This document shows positions 56,101-64,000 of a DNA stretch of 64,000 nt, piece by piece (positions within the stretch are counted from its first letter, which is position 1; each line of letters starts with the position of its first letter). The position numbers and the translations under genes are program-made. Source of the DNA: Chloroflexus islandicus (GTDB taxonomy: Bacteria > Chloroflexota > Chloroflexia > Chloroflexales > Chloroflexaceae); the NCBI RefSeq assembly GCF_001650695.1, contig NZ_LWQS01000034.1:39580-103579 (forward strand), read 5' to 3'. The notes below the pieces were generated by a model that made no database searches, was not told the DNA's origin, and worked only from the letters and a program-made list of their open reading frames with translations.

Positions 56101-56720
56101 ACTACTGTTTCCCCCTCTACCTCTACCCCTCAGCAACGAACCCAGCGATGTTCCACACCGCCAAGCAGGCCAACTTCGCCGATTGGCTCTTGCCTACACT
56201 AACCGCCGCCTACGGCTTCACACCGGCGCCAGAGCAGGTGCTGGCGTATGTCTATGCTATCTGCTACAGTCCAACCTACCGGCAGAACTACGCTGAAGAA
56301 CTGCGAACGGATTTTCCGCGCATCCCTTTTACATCCGACGGTAAGCTCTTTCAGGCCATAGCCGCGCAAGGGCAAACGTTGATTGAACTGCACTTGCTGC
56401 GCACGCCACCGCCAGCGCAAGGCGTGAAGTATCAAGGTCAAGGCAGCGACCAGATAGAGTTTGTGCGCTATGATCCGTCGCAACAGCGTGTTGCCATTAA
56501 TCGTGATAAATACTTTGAAGGCATCAAACCAGAGGTATGGGAATATCGGATCGGCGGTTATCAAGTGTTAGAAAAGTATCTCAAGGATCGCAAGGGACGC
56601 ACGATGAACGATCCAGTACGGTATATTCACATCGCTCACGCCCTAGCGGCTACGATCAATGTGCAGGCGATTATTGACCAGTTGTACGCTCACGTCGAGC
56701 AACAAACGGTGCAGTTCTAG
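53148..56720 (+). CDS. Type ISP/IIG-like restriction-modification enzyme with inserted DUF559 nuclease
   Basis: This is a 1190-residue single-chain restriction-methylation enzyme. An N-terminal PD-(D/E)xK nuclease is visible with P62-D63 (GGNPDFRVW) and E78xK80 (GYIEAKAPG). A helical coupler follows, then an N6-adenine methyltransferase with YYTPQPVVNYIV, motif I LDPAAGTLTFP at about 358-368 and NPPY at 480-483, and a C-terminal target-recognition region after about 785. Residues of about 625-780 do not belong to the family: they form a DUF559 endonuclease-like domain plus a Pro/Gly linker translated from a dispersed repeat. It begins at GTG with AAAGGAG upstream. It acts alone; no separate S or M gene is nearby. 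The base composition is lower in G+C than neighbours, consistent with transfer. Confidence 0.9.
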   Translation: MTTQSNRLASYVSDIAQLTQRSDAREESYYTILEKLLLDTAKEIQRPIHVTILPKPTEGGNPDFRVWDDSYKVIGYIEAKAPGTNLKQAERSTQLQRYLHTFPNLILTDFYKFHLYRNGSSIEEATLEHPVTPAQQGAALDRLLTNFFAFALPSIETPEALAKELARRTRFLRDEVIRPELAAQLSQKKGVLYGFYTAFQQYLIAGLTEEQFADLYAQTITYGLFAAWSRDQSGFNRKLAHSYIPATIGILLDVFNYISLKTPPLQMQVIIDDIAAVLNAANVQKILATYYNQGKGADPILHFYETFLAEYDPATRERRGVYYTPQPVVNYIVRAVHELLQTRFGFVDGLADENVKLLDPAAGTLTFPAAAIQLAVNEFVAKYGAGVKANLLRNHILPHFFAFELLMAPYAIGHMKIGFLLDALGMPLQSDQRFQFFLTNTLEMEDLQQTQIPGLSSLSEESHQAAQVKNDDTILVILGNPPYSGISANQNDWTEQLLKTDLDGAPSYYTVDGQPLGEKNPKWLQDDYVKFLRFAQWKIHKAGRGIVAMITNHGYLDNPTFRGMRQSLLTTFDEIYLLDLHGNSLKRETAPDGGPDENVFDIRQGVAIGIFVKYDRRTPSNQQQYQWQTPAEVWRYTGPHARELRKNPTLAEDTLWQRLRHGQLGVKFRRQHCIDRFIVDFYAREPRLIIEVDGPIHETQQEYDAWRQSVLEHLGYRVLRFTNDDVLANVEGVIQVISEAIAEEPPPLTPPPLTGEGHAPSPSTGTSIPPSPSTGRGQGGGVYHADLYGLREQKYEWLETHTLDTTDYRCITPQAPYYFFVPRQTANLQAYLSWPRINELFPVNSVGIVTARDAFAIAFDETELKSRILQFQNIQGLPDDILAQAYGLKDKAGWSLATARKRVQADPHWQTKIHPILYRPFDVRSIFYHEAVIERPRAEVMRHMLAGENVALVLPRRVEHTGSWQHVFLARTPIEHVAVSLKTIDYCFPLYLYPSATNPAMFHTAKQANFADWLLPTLTAAYGFTPAPEQVLAYVYAICYSPTYRQNYAEELRTDFPRIPFTSDGKLFQAIAAQGQTLIELHLLRTPPPAQGVKYQGQGSDQIEFVRYDPSQQRVAINRDKYFEGIKPEVWEYRIGGYQVLEKYLKDRKGRTMNDPVRYIHIAHALAATINVQAIIDQLYAHVEQQTVQF
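55010..55490 (+). mobile_element. In-frame DUF559 cassette with repeat tail inside the restriction gene
   Basis: The segment encodes a DUF559/Vsr-like domain: ARELRKNPTLAEDTLWQRL, KFRRQHCIDRFIVDFY, LIIEVDGPIHE and LGYRVLRFTNDDVLANVEG. It is followed by GC-rich palindromes (CCCCTCCCCC-GTTAAC-GGGGGAGGGG and CCTCCCCGTCGACGGGGAGG) and AAGGGGGTGGGG. In the family the flanking residues GIFVKY and VYHADLYGLRE would be nearly adjacent, so I infer a 450-480 bp insertion that preserved the frame. Exact ends are uncertain by tens of bases. Confidence 0.75.
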
Positions 56721-56822
56721 GTCGCTGTTGCCTGAAATGCTTAGCTATGCTCACGATCAAGCATGAAATCAAGGATCATAGGTTATAACCGATTCTAATG
56801 ACCCTACGCCACTCATCGATAA

Positions 56823-57044
56823 ATTGAATATTGGCGCACCGCACCACCTTGGCAGAAGCTCAAAGCAATTGATGAACTAAACGAAACGCTCAAGCTCCTT
56901 GCGTTGAGTGATCTCCGCCGTCGTTATCCACATGCTTCAGAAAGCGAATTGCAGCGCCGCCTTGCTGAGCGTTGGCTGGGAAAGGAAGGAGCGGCGCGTG
57001 TGTATGGCCCAATTGCAGCAGATGATAAAACTGGCATGAGCTGA
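56823..57044 (+). pseudogene. Fragment of a small protein gene lacking a start codon
   Basis: After a TAA at 56820 an open stretch of 73 codons ends in TGA (57042-57044). It reads KLKAIDELNETLKLLALSDL, then RRRYPHASESELQRRLAERW and ends LGKEGAARVYGPIAADD plus a few residues. The HxxxSExELxRRLA pattern is typical of small proteins found beside nucleotidyltransferase-type toxin-antitoxin genes. No ATG/GTG/TTG with a ribosome site opens it, and no partner gene is present, so it is probably a remnant. The remaining gap to 57166 shows no other gene. Confidence 0.55.
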
Positions 57045-57166
57045 GCTAAGCACGTTATTCCGCAATCATAGAGTGCGGCAGTTTTCTCCCCACACCTCCC
57101 CCAACTTCGGTTAGAATACACGTGGCCAACACCCATCAGCGCGGCGCATGCGTCGCTCTCTACCTT

Positions 57167-58537
57167 ATGCACTCAGACACCCTTACCGCTGAAACGCTCA
57201 CCCCGCCTCCTTCACGCTCGCAGCTCGAAAAGCGGGTGTTGCGGCTGGCATGGCCGGTGATCGGCGAAAACTTGCTGCAAACCATGCTCGGTGTGGTTGA
57301 CACCATCCTCGTCGCGTCGCTTGGCGCAGTGGCGCTGGCCGGCGTCGGCGCCGCTTTGCAGGTCATCTTCGTCACCACCGCCGCCCTTAGCGCGTTATCG
57401 GTCGGGGTGGCCGTGCTGGTTGCCCAAGCCTACGGCGGCGGGAAGCTCGCTGAGGCGAGCGCGGTGGCCCGCCAAGGGTTGCTCTGGAGCATCTTGATCG
57501 GCCTGCCGCTCACCGCTATCGGCCTGCCGCTCACCCCCGCCTTGATCGACCTGTTTGGGCTGGCGCCCGATGTGAGCCAAGTCGGGATCGATTATCTAGC
57601 GGTGACGATGAGCACCATCACCACCCTGACTATGATGTATCTGATCGGCGGCGTCTTGCGCGGGGTGGGTGATTCGCGCACGCCGATGCTGGTCACTGCC
57701 TTCGCCAATGTGGTCAATGTGATTGCCAGTGCAGCACTGATCTTCGGCTGGCTCGGCCTGCCGGCGCTCGGCGCAGTGGGCAGTGCGTGGGGATCGGTCA
57801 TTGCCCGCTTGATCGGCGCCGCACTGCTGGTAGGGGTGCTCTGGTATGGACGCAATGGCGTGCGCGCTGGCGGCGGCGGCATGTGGTGGCCGCGGATCGG
57901 CGTCTTGCGCGATGTGTTGCGGATCGGGATGCCGGCGGCGCTCGAAGAGGTGTTGGTGATCGGTGCGATCGCTTCGCTGACGCCGGTGGTGGCGACGCTG
58001 GGCACGGTGCCGTTGGCCGCCCACCGGGTCGCCATCAATGTCCTCTCGCTCTCGTTTTTGCCCGGTATCGGCTTTGGGCTAGCGGCGACCGCGCTGGTCG
58101 GCCAAGCTATCGGCGCGCAGCGTCCCGCTGAAGCCAATGCGGTAGCGATGATCGCGTTGCGCTGGACGATCATCTGGATGGGTGGTCTCGGGGTGTTGTT
58201 CCTTATCTTTGCCGAAGGGCTGGTCAGCATCTTCAACCGCGATCCGCAGTTGGTCGCCGATGGCGCGGCGGCGGTGCGTGTAGTTGCTCTCACCCAACCG
58301 GCGTGGGCCTTGACCTTTGCCATCGGCGGCGCGCTGCGCGGGTTGGGCGATACTCTCTCGCCGCTCGCCATTAGCGGCACTGCGATCTGGGTCTGCGTCG
58401 CGCTGGCGCTGGTCATTGTGACGTGGTGGGCGCCAGCGTTGTGGGGCGTGTGGCTCGCCTTCCTCATTGTTGGCCCGTTTGAAGCGGCTATGTTCTGGCG
58501 GGTGTGGCGCCGGAGGTTCACGATTCTCACCCGCTGA
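57167..58537 (+). CDS. MATE family efflux transporter
   Basis: This multidrug/toxin extrusion transporter of about 456 residues has twelve predicted membrane helices in two six-helix halves. Family features are RLAWPVIGENLLQTMLGVVD, GALQVIF-like helix 2, QAYGGGKLAEA, YLIGGVLRGVGDSRTP in the first half and GQAIGAQRPAEANA, IGGALRGLGDTLSP in the second. It uses an H+ or Na+ gradient; the substrate is unknown. The start is uncertain: ATG 57167 fits the family but lacks a good ribosome site. A GTG at 57122 lies 6 bp after a TAGAAT and could be read as a leaderless start. Confidence 0.92.
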   Translation: MHSDTLTAETLTPPPSRSQLEKRVLRLAWPVIGENLLQTMLGVVDTILVASLGAVALAGVGAALQVIFVTTAALSALSVGVAVLVAQAYGGGKLAEASAVARQGLLWSILIGLPLTAIGLPLTPALIDLFGLAPDVSQVGIDYLAVTMSTITTLTMMYLIGGVLRGVGDSRTPMLVTAFANVVNVIASAALIFGWLGLPALGAVGSAWGSVIARLIGAALLVGVLWYGRNGVRAGGGGMWWPRIGVLRDVLRIGMPAALEEVLVIGAIASLTPVVATLGTVPLAAHRVAINVLSLSFLPGIGFGLAATALVGQAIGAQRPAEANAVAMIALRWTIIWMGGLGVLFLIFAEGLVSIFNRDPQLVADGAAAVRVVALTQPAWALTFAIGGALRGLGDTLSPLAISGTAIWVCVALALVIVTWWAPALWGVWLAFLIVGPFEAAMFWRVWRRRFTILTR

Positions 58538-58618
58538 ACGCACCACCCTCTGTCCAACCTTGCGGGGCGGACAGAAATGTTGTCGATGACACCCGTTGAT
58601 CGCCTCAAAGTGTAGCTC

Positions 58619-58860
58619 TGCTCCCCTCTCCCGCGCCAGCAGGTTCAGTCCGGTACCCGGCCCTAAAGGGCCGGGCTATGGTTACGAAGCCCACTGCGCG
58701 GGCTGCTGGCTCTCACCGCCGGCCCCTCTCCCACCTAACGGCGGGAGAGGGGAGCGGAGCGCCGGGCTTTGAAGCATCGCACAGCGATCAATGGAAGTAG
58801 CCGCACACATGTTCTGTCTATCCCTCAACGCCAGTGGGAGAGGGGCTGGGGGTGAGGGCA
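58619..58860. repeat. Inverted and partial copies of the array-family element
   Basis: From about 58619 to 58760 a full unit lies in reverse orientation to the main array (CCCGGCCC-taaa-GGGCCGGG and GCCCACTGCGCGGGCTGC stems, flanked by CTCCCCTCTCCC and GGGAGAGGGGAGCGGAG). From about 58820 a partial forward copy begins (AACGCCAGTGGGAGAGGGGC). Around 58920-58980 are two REP-like GCCGTGCGGCTCTA/GCTGTGCGGCGCTAC motifs. The whole gap 58538-59050 is repeat-filled and has no gene. Confidence 0.85.
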
Positions 58861-59050
58861 AACCAGCTCATCGCAAAGCTATAACCTACATCTACGCTCA
58901 TGTGTTCTGTCCGCCCTTGAACTGTCCAACTGCACTGCCGTGCGGCTCTAGCGACCCACCGCTGTGCGGCGCTACATGTCGCGGAACCATTTTCCCGGCA
59001 TCGCCGTCTCTCTACTGAGACGTAAAACAAATGCCTAAGGAGATACCACT

Positions 59051-59791
59051 ATGGAAAACCGTCTTCTCACTACCATTCTCGCCTTTACAGCTTTGATTGC
59101 TGTGTTGGCCTTGGCCGCCGTCGGTCTGCTCCGCCCTACCCAAACCGCTACAGCCCAACCCGGCGTGAGCAATATGCCGCAGATTGTGGTCATCGGCACC
59201 GGCGAAGTGAAGGTGGAACCGGACATCGCCATTATCACGATCGGCGTCGAGACCAAAGCGCCGACGACCCAAGAGGCGTTGGCCCAGAATAGCGCGCAGG
59301 CGCAGGCGATCATCGATCGCATCCGCCAGTTGGGCGTCGAGGCGAAAGACATTCAGACTACCGGCATTAACATCTATCCGTTCTACGATGAGCAAGGCCA
59401 GAATATTATCGGCTACACCGTCAGCAATATGGTCAACGTGACCATCCGCAATATCGCGCAGGCCGGTGATCTGATCGATCAAGTGGTACAAGTGGGCGCG
59501 AACCGGCTGTACGGCGTGAGCTTCGGTGTGAGCGACACGGAAGCGGTGATGGCGCAGGCGCGCGAGGCGGCGGTCGCCAATGCGCGGGCACGGGCCGAGC
59601 AAATGGCGCGCGCGAGCGGCACGTCGCTGGGCCGGGTGCTGTTCATCACCGAGAACTTTGGCGCTAGCCCTATCCCGGTGCCGATGATGGCTGACGCCTA
59701 CGGCGCACCTGCCTCCCGCTCGGCGCCGCCGGTGCAACCCGGCCAGCAAACCTACAGCGCCACCGTCCAAATCACCTTCGAGTTGCGGTAA
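59051..59791 (+). CDS. SIMPL-domain (DUF541) exported protein
   Basis: This 246-residue protein has an N-terminal signal or anchor helix (TTILAFTALIAVLALAAVGLL) and a SIMPL domain (about 43-246). The domain shows VVIGTGEVKVEPDIAIITIGV, AQAIIDRIRQLGVEAKDIQT, YTVSNMVNVTIRN, and AREAAVANARARAEQMARAS. SIMPL proteins form large oligomers at the envelope or periplasm (for example BP26) and their role is unclear. AAGGAG precedes ATG 59051. It is flanked by repeat-rich DNA on both sides, with a palindrome and the 17-unit array immediately downstream. Confidence 0.92.
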   Translation: MENRLLTTILAFTALIAVLALAAVGLLRPTQTATAQPGVSNMPQIVVIGTGEVKVEPDIAIITIGVETKAPTTQEALAQNSAQAQAIIDRIRQLGVEAKDIQTTGINIYPFYDEQGQNIIGYTVSNMVNVTIRNIAQAGDLIDQVVQVGANRLYGVSFGVSDTEAVMAQAREAAVANARARAEQMARASGTSLGRVLFITENFGASPIPVPMMADAYGAPASRSAPPVQPGQQTYSATVQITFELR

Positions 59792-59804
59792 ACGGTCTCA
59801 CGTG

Positions 59805-59826
59805 GGGGCACAGCGCGCTGTGCCCC
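59805..59826. terminator. Palindrome after the SIMPL gene, left border of the array region
   Basis: GGGGCACAGCGCGCTGTGCCCC is a perfect 22-bp palindrome 13 bp after the stop codon, a probable transcript end. The inner 20 bp recur at 61872-61891 on the other side of the array. Confidence 0.65.
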
Positions 59827-59889
59827 CCGCTCGGCGTTGAGGGAAGGGCAGAACAAGTGATCGATTGTAATCGTTGATCGCAATGCGAT

Positions 59890-61850
59890 GCCTCGACGCT
59901 TGACCCTCCGCTCCCCTCTCCCGCGCCAGTGGGAGAGGGGCTGGTGGTGAGGGCCAGCAGCCCGCGCAGCGGGCTTTGTAAGCCTAGCCCGGCCCTTCAG
60001 GGCCGGGCGCCGGACGGATGTCTGTCCCCCCTTGAACGCCAGTGGGAGAGGGGCCGGGGGTGAGGGCCAGCAGCCCGCGCAGCGGGCTTCGTAACTCTAG
60101 CCCGGCCCTTCAGGGCCGGGTGCCGGACGGATGTCTGTCCCCCCTTGAACGCCAGTGGGAGAGGGGCTGGTGGTGAGGGCCAGCAGCCCGCGCAGCGGGC
60201 TTTGTAAGCCTAGCCCGGCCCTGAAGGGCCGGGCGCCGGACGGATGTCTGTCCCCCCTTGAACGCCAGTGGGAGAGGGGCCGGGGGTGCGGGCCAGCAGC
60301 CCGCGCAGCGGGCTTCGTAACTCTAGCCCGGCCCTTCAGGGCCGGGTGCCGGACGGATGTCTGTCCCCCTCTTGAACGCCAGTGGGAGAGGGGCCGGGGG
60401 TACGGGCCAGCAGCCCGCGCAGCGGGCTTTGTAAGCCTAGCCCGGCCCTTCAGGGCCGGGTGCCGGACGGATGTCTGTCCCCCCCTTGAACGCCAGTGGG
60501 AGAGGGGCTGGTGGTGAGGGCCAGCAGCCCGCGCAGCGGGCTTCGTAAGCCTAGCCCGGCCCTGAAGGGCCGGGCGCCGGACGGATGTCTGTCCCCCCTT
60601 GAACGCTAGTGGGAGAGGGGCCGGGGGTGAGGGCCAGCAGCCCGCGCAGCGGGCTTCGTAACTCTAGCCCGGCCCTGAAGGGCCGGGTGCCGAACGGATG
60701 TCTGTCCCCCCTTGAACGCCAGTGGGAGAGGGGCTGGTGGTGCGGGCCAGCAGCTCGAGCAGCGGGCTTCGTAACTCTAGCCCGGCCCTTCAGGGCCGGG
60801 CGCCGGACGGATGTCTGTCCCCCCTTGAACGCCAGTGGGAGAGGGGCTGGTGGTGAGGGCCAGCAGCCCGCGCAGCGGGCTTTGTAAGCCTAGCCCGGCC
60901 CTTCAGGGCCGGGTGCCAAACGGATGTCCTGTCCCCCCCTTGAACGCCAGTGGGAGAGGGGCCGGGGGTGAGGCCAGCAGCCCGCGCAGCGGGCTTCGTA
61001 ACGCTAGCCCGGCCCTTCAGGGCCGGGTGCCGAACGGATGTCCTGTCCCCCCCTTGAACGCCAGTGGGAGAGGGGCCGGGGGTGCGGGCCAGCAGCCCGC
61101 GCAGCGGGCTTCGTAACTCTAGCCCGGCCCTTCAGGGCCGGGCGCCGGACGGATGTCTGTCCCCCCTTGAACGCCAGTGGGAGAGGGGCTGGTGGTGAGG
61201 GCCAGCAGCCCGCGCAGCGGGCTTCGTAACTCTAGCCCGGCCCTTCAGGGCCGGGTGCCGAACGGATGTCCTGTCCCCCCCTTGAACGCCAGTGGGAGAG
61301 GGGCTGGTGGTGAGGGCCAGCAGCCCGCGCAGCGGGCTTCGTAACTCTAGCCCGGCCCTTCAGGGCCGGGTGCCGAACGGATGTCCTGTCCCCCCCTTGA
61401 ACGCCAGTGGGAGAGGGGCTAGGGGTGAGGGCTAGCAGCCCGCGCAGCGGGCTTTGTAAGCCTAGCCCGGCCCTTCAGGGCCGGGTGCCGAACGGATGTC
61501 CTGTCCCCCCCTTGAACGCCAGTGGGAGAGGGGCCGGGGGGTGCGGGTCAGCAGCTCGAGCAGCGGGCTTCGTAACTCTAGCCCGGCCCTTCAGGGCCGG
61601 GTGCCGGACGGATGTCCTGTCCCCCCCCTTGAACGCCAGTGGGAGAGGGGCCGGGGGTGCGGGCCAGCAGCCCGCGCAGCGGGCTTCGTAACTCTAGCCC
61701 GGCCCTTCAGGGCCGGGCGCCGGACGGATGTCTGTCCCCCCTTGAACGCTAGTGGGAGAGGGGCCGGGGGTGCGGGCCAGCAGCCCGCGCAGCGGGCTTC
61801 GTAACTCTAGCCCGGCCCTTCAGGGCCGGGCGCCGGATCAGATGTTCTGT
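59890..61850. repeat. Tandem array of about 17 units of about 113 bp
   Basis: Units start (at the GCCAGTGGGAGAGGGG motif) near 59925, 60038, 60151, 60264, 60378, 60493, 60605, 60718, 60831, 60946, 61061, 61174, 61288, 61404, 61519, 61636 and 61748, a spacing of 112-117 bp. Each unit contains AGCCCGC-gca-GCGGGCT, CCCGGCCC-ttca/tgaa-GGGCCGGG and GGACGGATGTCTGTCC stems, then CCCCCCTTGAACGC. Units differ by point changes (GTAACTCTAG or GTAAGCCTAG, hairpin loop inverted, C-tract length). There are no unique spacers. Because the period is not a multiple of three, short open frames shift through it and are not genes. Confidence 0.95.
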
Positions 61851-61871
61851 CCGCCTATGAACCACCCGGCA

Positions 61872-61891
61872 GGGCACAGCGCGCTGTGCCC
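61872..61891. repeat. Second copy of the border palindrome, right of the array
   Basis: GGGCACAGCGCGCTGTGCCC repeats the palindrome at 59805-59826. The two copies bracket the array, 18 bp before the uvrB promoter. Confidence 0.8.
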
Positions 61892-61908
61892 CTCTCCCGC
61901 CGCCATTC

Positions 61909-61917
61909 TGGTATAAT
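61909..61917 (+). promoter_or_regulatory. Extended -10 promoter of uvrB
   Basis: TGGTATAAT, a perfect TGn-extended -10, lies 109 bp upstream of the uvrB start. No LexA-type operator was recognised around it. Confidence 0.6.
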
Positions 61918-62025
61918 ACCTCTAGCCCAACCAGCAGCGCGGCGTTGTTGCCCCTCCCGCCTCGACGCGGACGGCGCAACCCGCGCTGTTGCTATCTCTT
62001 CAGTGCCAGAACTCGCGAGCACCGT

Positions 62026-64000
62026 ATGCCGTTCCGGATCGAAGCGCCGTATCAGCCAACCGGCGATCAACCACAAGCCATCGAGAAGTTGGTGGCCGGT
62101 TTGCGCGCCGGCTACCGCCATCAGACCTTGCTCGGTGCCACCGGCACCGGCAAGACCTTCGTGATGGCCCATATCTTTGCCCAGACCCAACGCCCCACCC
62201 TCGTCCTCGCTCACAACAAGACCCTCGTCTCGCAGTTGTGGGCCGAGTTCCGCGAGTTTTTGCCTGACGCGGCGGTCGAGATGTTTATCTCGTATTACGA
62301 TGAGTATACGCCGGAAGCTTACGTCCCCTCGAAAGACCTCTATATCGAGAAAGAGGCCAGTATCAACGAGGAGATCGACCGGCTGCGCCACGCCGCAACC
62401 CAAGCTCTCTTCACCCGCCGCGATGTCCTGATTGTGGCGTCAGTTTCGGCGATTTACGGTCTTGGTTCGCCGCACGATTACGGCCAAGAGAAGATTCTGC
62501 TCCGCGTCGGCGAGGTGCGTAATCGCGATAAGCTGCTGCGCCAGTTGATCGACCTCCAGTTCGAGCGCAAGGACATGGATTTCCAACGCGGTACGTTCCG
62601 CGTCCGTGGCGATACGCTCGATATTATTCCTGCCAACGCTGAAACTGCCATTCGAGTTGAGTTTTGGGGCGATGAGATTGAGCGGATTGTCGAGCTTGAC
62701 CCGCTCACCGGCGAGGTGTTGCTCAAACATACCGCAGTCGAAATCTATCCCGCCAAGCACTTCGTTACCACCAAAGAGAAGTTGCAGCAGGCGATCATCG
62801 CGATTCAAGACGAGCTGAACGAGCGGGTGCGCGAATTGGAAGCCGCTGGTAAGCTGCTTGAGGCGCAGCGGCTGAAGCAACGCACGCTCTACGACCTCGA
62901 AATGCTGAGCGAGGTGGGGTATTGTAGCGGAATTGAGAACTATTCGCGCCATCTCGACGGGCGCGCCGCCGGCCAGACGCCGTGGACGCTGCTGGACTAT
63001 TTTCCCGATGATTTGCTGATCTTTATTGACGAGAGCCACATTACCATTCCGCAGTTGCGCGGCATGTACAACGGCGACCGCCAGCGCAAGCAGACGCTAG
63101 TGGATTACGGCTTTCGCTTGCCGTCGGCCCTCGATAACCGCCCGCTCAAGTTTGAAGAGTTTGAGCAGCACGTCTATCAGGTGATCTACGTCTCGGCCAC
63201 TCCCGGCCCTTACGAGCGGGAAAAGAGTGAGCAGATCGTCGAGCAGATCATCCGTCCCACCGGCCTGCTCGATCCCGAAATCGAGGTGCGCCCGACCAGA
63301 GGCCAGATCGACGACCTGCTCGGTGAGATCCGGCGCCGGGTTGAGCGTAAGCAGCGCGTGCTGGTCACCACCTTGACCAAGCGCATGGCCGAGGACTTGG
63401 CCGACTATCTGAAAGAGATGGGGGTGCGCACGATGTACCTCCACGCCGACATCGACACGATCGAGCGGGTGGAGATTCTGCGCGATCTGCGTCTCGGCGT
63501 GTACGATGTGGTGGTGGGGATCAATCTGCTGCGCGAAGGGCTTGACTTGCCCGAAGTCAGTCTGGTGGCGATCCTCGATGCCGACAAAGAGGGCTATTTG
63601 CGCTCGGAAACGTCGCTCATCCAGATCATCGGGCGGGCGGCGCGCCACATCGAAGGCAAGGTGATTATGTACGCCGACACCATCACCCGCTCGATGGAGG
63701 CCGCTATCCGCGAAACGCAGCGCCGCCGCGACATTCAGATGGCCCACAACCTACGTCACGGCATCACGCCGCAAGGCATCGCCAAAGGCGTGCGCGACCT
63801 CACCGACCGCATCCGCAAGATGGCCGAAGAGCGCGGTGAGTACGTGACCACCCCCACCACGGCGGTGCCGGTGAGCCTGCCGCGTGATGAGGTGCTGAAA
63901 CTGATCAAAGACCTTGAGAAGCAGATGAAGCAGGCCGCGAAAGATCTAGCCTTTGAGAAAGCGGCCTCGTTGCGCGACCAGATCATCGAACTGCGCCAGA
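62026..64000 (+). CDS. uvrB: Excinuclease ABC subunit UvrB (3' end beyond window)
   Basis: UvrB is the damage-verifying DNA helicase of nucleotide excision repair, loaded by UvrA and then binding UvrC. The 658 codons visible run without a stop to the window edge. They include Walker A GATGTGKT (37-44), the beta-hairpin that clamps DNA ([20 protein letters not shown]), [17 protein letters not shown]-box LIFIDESH, and helicase motifs V/VI ([28 protein letters not shown]). A C-terminal UVR motif ([20 protein letters not shown], then KAASLRD) reaches the edge, so only the last few residues are missing. ATG 62026 has no strong ribosome site but fits the family start ([18 protein letters not shown]). 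Confidence 0.97.
   Translation, partial: MPFRIEAPYQPTGDQPQAIEKLVAGLRAGYRHQTLLGATGTGKTFVMAHIFAQTQRPTLVLAHNKTLVSQLWAEFREFLPDAAVEMFISYYDEYTPEAYVPSKDLYIEKEASINEEIDRLRHAATQALFTRRDVLIVASVSAIYGLGSPHDYGQEKILLRVGEVRNRDKLLRQLIDLQFERKDMDFQRGTFRVRGDTLDIIPANAETAIRVEFWGDEIERIVELDPLTGEVLLKHTAVEIYPAKHFVTTKEKLQQAIIAIQDELNERVRELEAAGKLLEAQRLKQRTLYDLEMLSEVGYCSGIENYSRHLDGRAAGQTPWTLLDYFPDDLLIFIDESHITIPQLRGMYNGDRQRKQTLVDYGFRLPSALDNRPLKFEEFEQHVYQVIYVSATPGPYEREKSEQIVEQIIRPTGLLDPEIEVRPTRGQIDDLLGEIRRRVERKQRVLVTTLTKRMAEDLADYLKEMGVRTMYLHADIDTIERVEILRDLRLGVYDVVVGINLLREGLDLPEVSLVAILDADKEGYLRSETSLIQIIGRAARHIEGKVIMYADTITRSMEAAIRETQRRRDIQMAHNLRHGITPQGIAKGVRDLTDRIRKMAEERGEYVTTPTTAVPVSLPRDEVLKLIKDLEKQMKQAAKDLAFEKAASLRDQIIELRQ

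Noticed and set aside
60155..61804. Short coding genes inside the tandem array (for example peptides with repeated ERQWERG and NASGRGAGG)
   Set aside because: They are the same repeat read in changing frames, because the period is not a multiple of three; no ribosome sites or protein-like composition.
59890..61850. CRISPR array
   Set aside because: The units of about 113 bp are contiguous with no unique spacers, repeats are far longer than CRISPR repeats, and no cas genes are nearby.

Overview
The window reads as a chromosomal segment of a member of the Chloroflexota, most likely a Chloroflexales relative. This rests on moderately high G+C, the mix of gene families (KaiB/KaiC signalling, NEW3-linked ABC export, dimeric-type glycyl-tRNA synthetase behind a T-box, bacterial translin) and many dispersed palindromic repeats in the gaps. 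The phylum is an inference and no marker was compared. Genes are tightly packed and no tRNA, rRNA, prophage or complete insertion sequence is visible. Housekeeping genes present are rpoA, glyS, serS, rpsA, clpC, coaE, a class A PBP gene and uvrB, which runs off the right edge.

Region by region. 0-2.8 kb: rpoA (minus), then a TlpA-like thioredoxin and an Lgt-like membrane protein. 2.8-7.8 kb: a signalling operon of a REC-PAS-GAF protein, a double-ATPase KaiC homologue, two KaiB homologues and a PAS histidine kinase, with no kaiA. 7.8-13.3 kb: a translin-family protein with an acyl-CoA transferase, then three diguanylate cyclase copies in different states of decay. 13.5-18.8 kb: a molybdenum island (PadR regulator, modA, modB, modC, a cyclase-family hydrolase, and a divergent sulfite-oxidase-like protein lacking the Mo-binding cysteine). 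18.8-32 kb: glyS with its T-box, xerD, a lipid kinase, nitronate monooxygenase, 5-FTHF cyclo-ligase, DUF4491 proteins, Nudix, PHP, rhodanese-like and MBL-fold proteins. 32-37.9 kb: rpsA, clpC, and a crcB plus DUF190/CBS pair. 37.9-47.4 kb: a NEW3/ABC export operon, a methyltransferase, Nudix enzymes, serS, a hydrolase and a REP-associated transposase (RAYT) with its palindrome. 47.6-58.5 kb: PBP1A, coaE, an amidohydrolase-CYTH fusion, a type ISP-like restriction-modification enzyme carrying an in-frame DUF559 nuclease insert, and a MATE exporter. 59-64 kb: a SIMPL-domain protein, a tandem array of about 17 units of about 113 bp, and uvrB.

The most notable points are the kaiA-less Kai/histidine kinase operon, the DUF559 cassette inside the restriction enzyme, the MtaD-CYTH fusion, and a dispersed palindromic element that has been amplified into an array and also supplies the C terminus of the PadR regulator. 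RAYT-linked palindromes occur both beside and inside the RAYT gene.

Starts were moved inward from the longest open frame wherever a ribosome binding site or family alignment favoured it. Functions are from motif recognition only; no database search was run.
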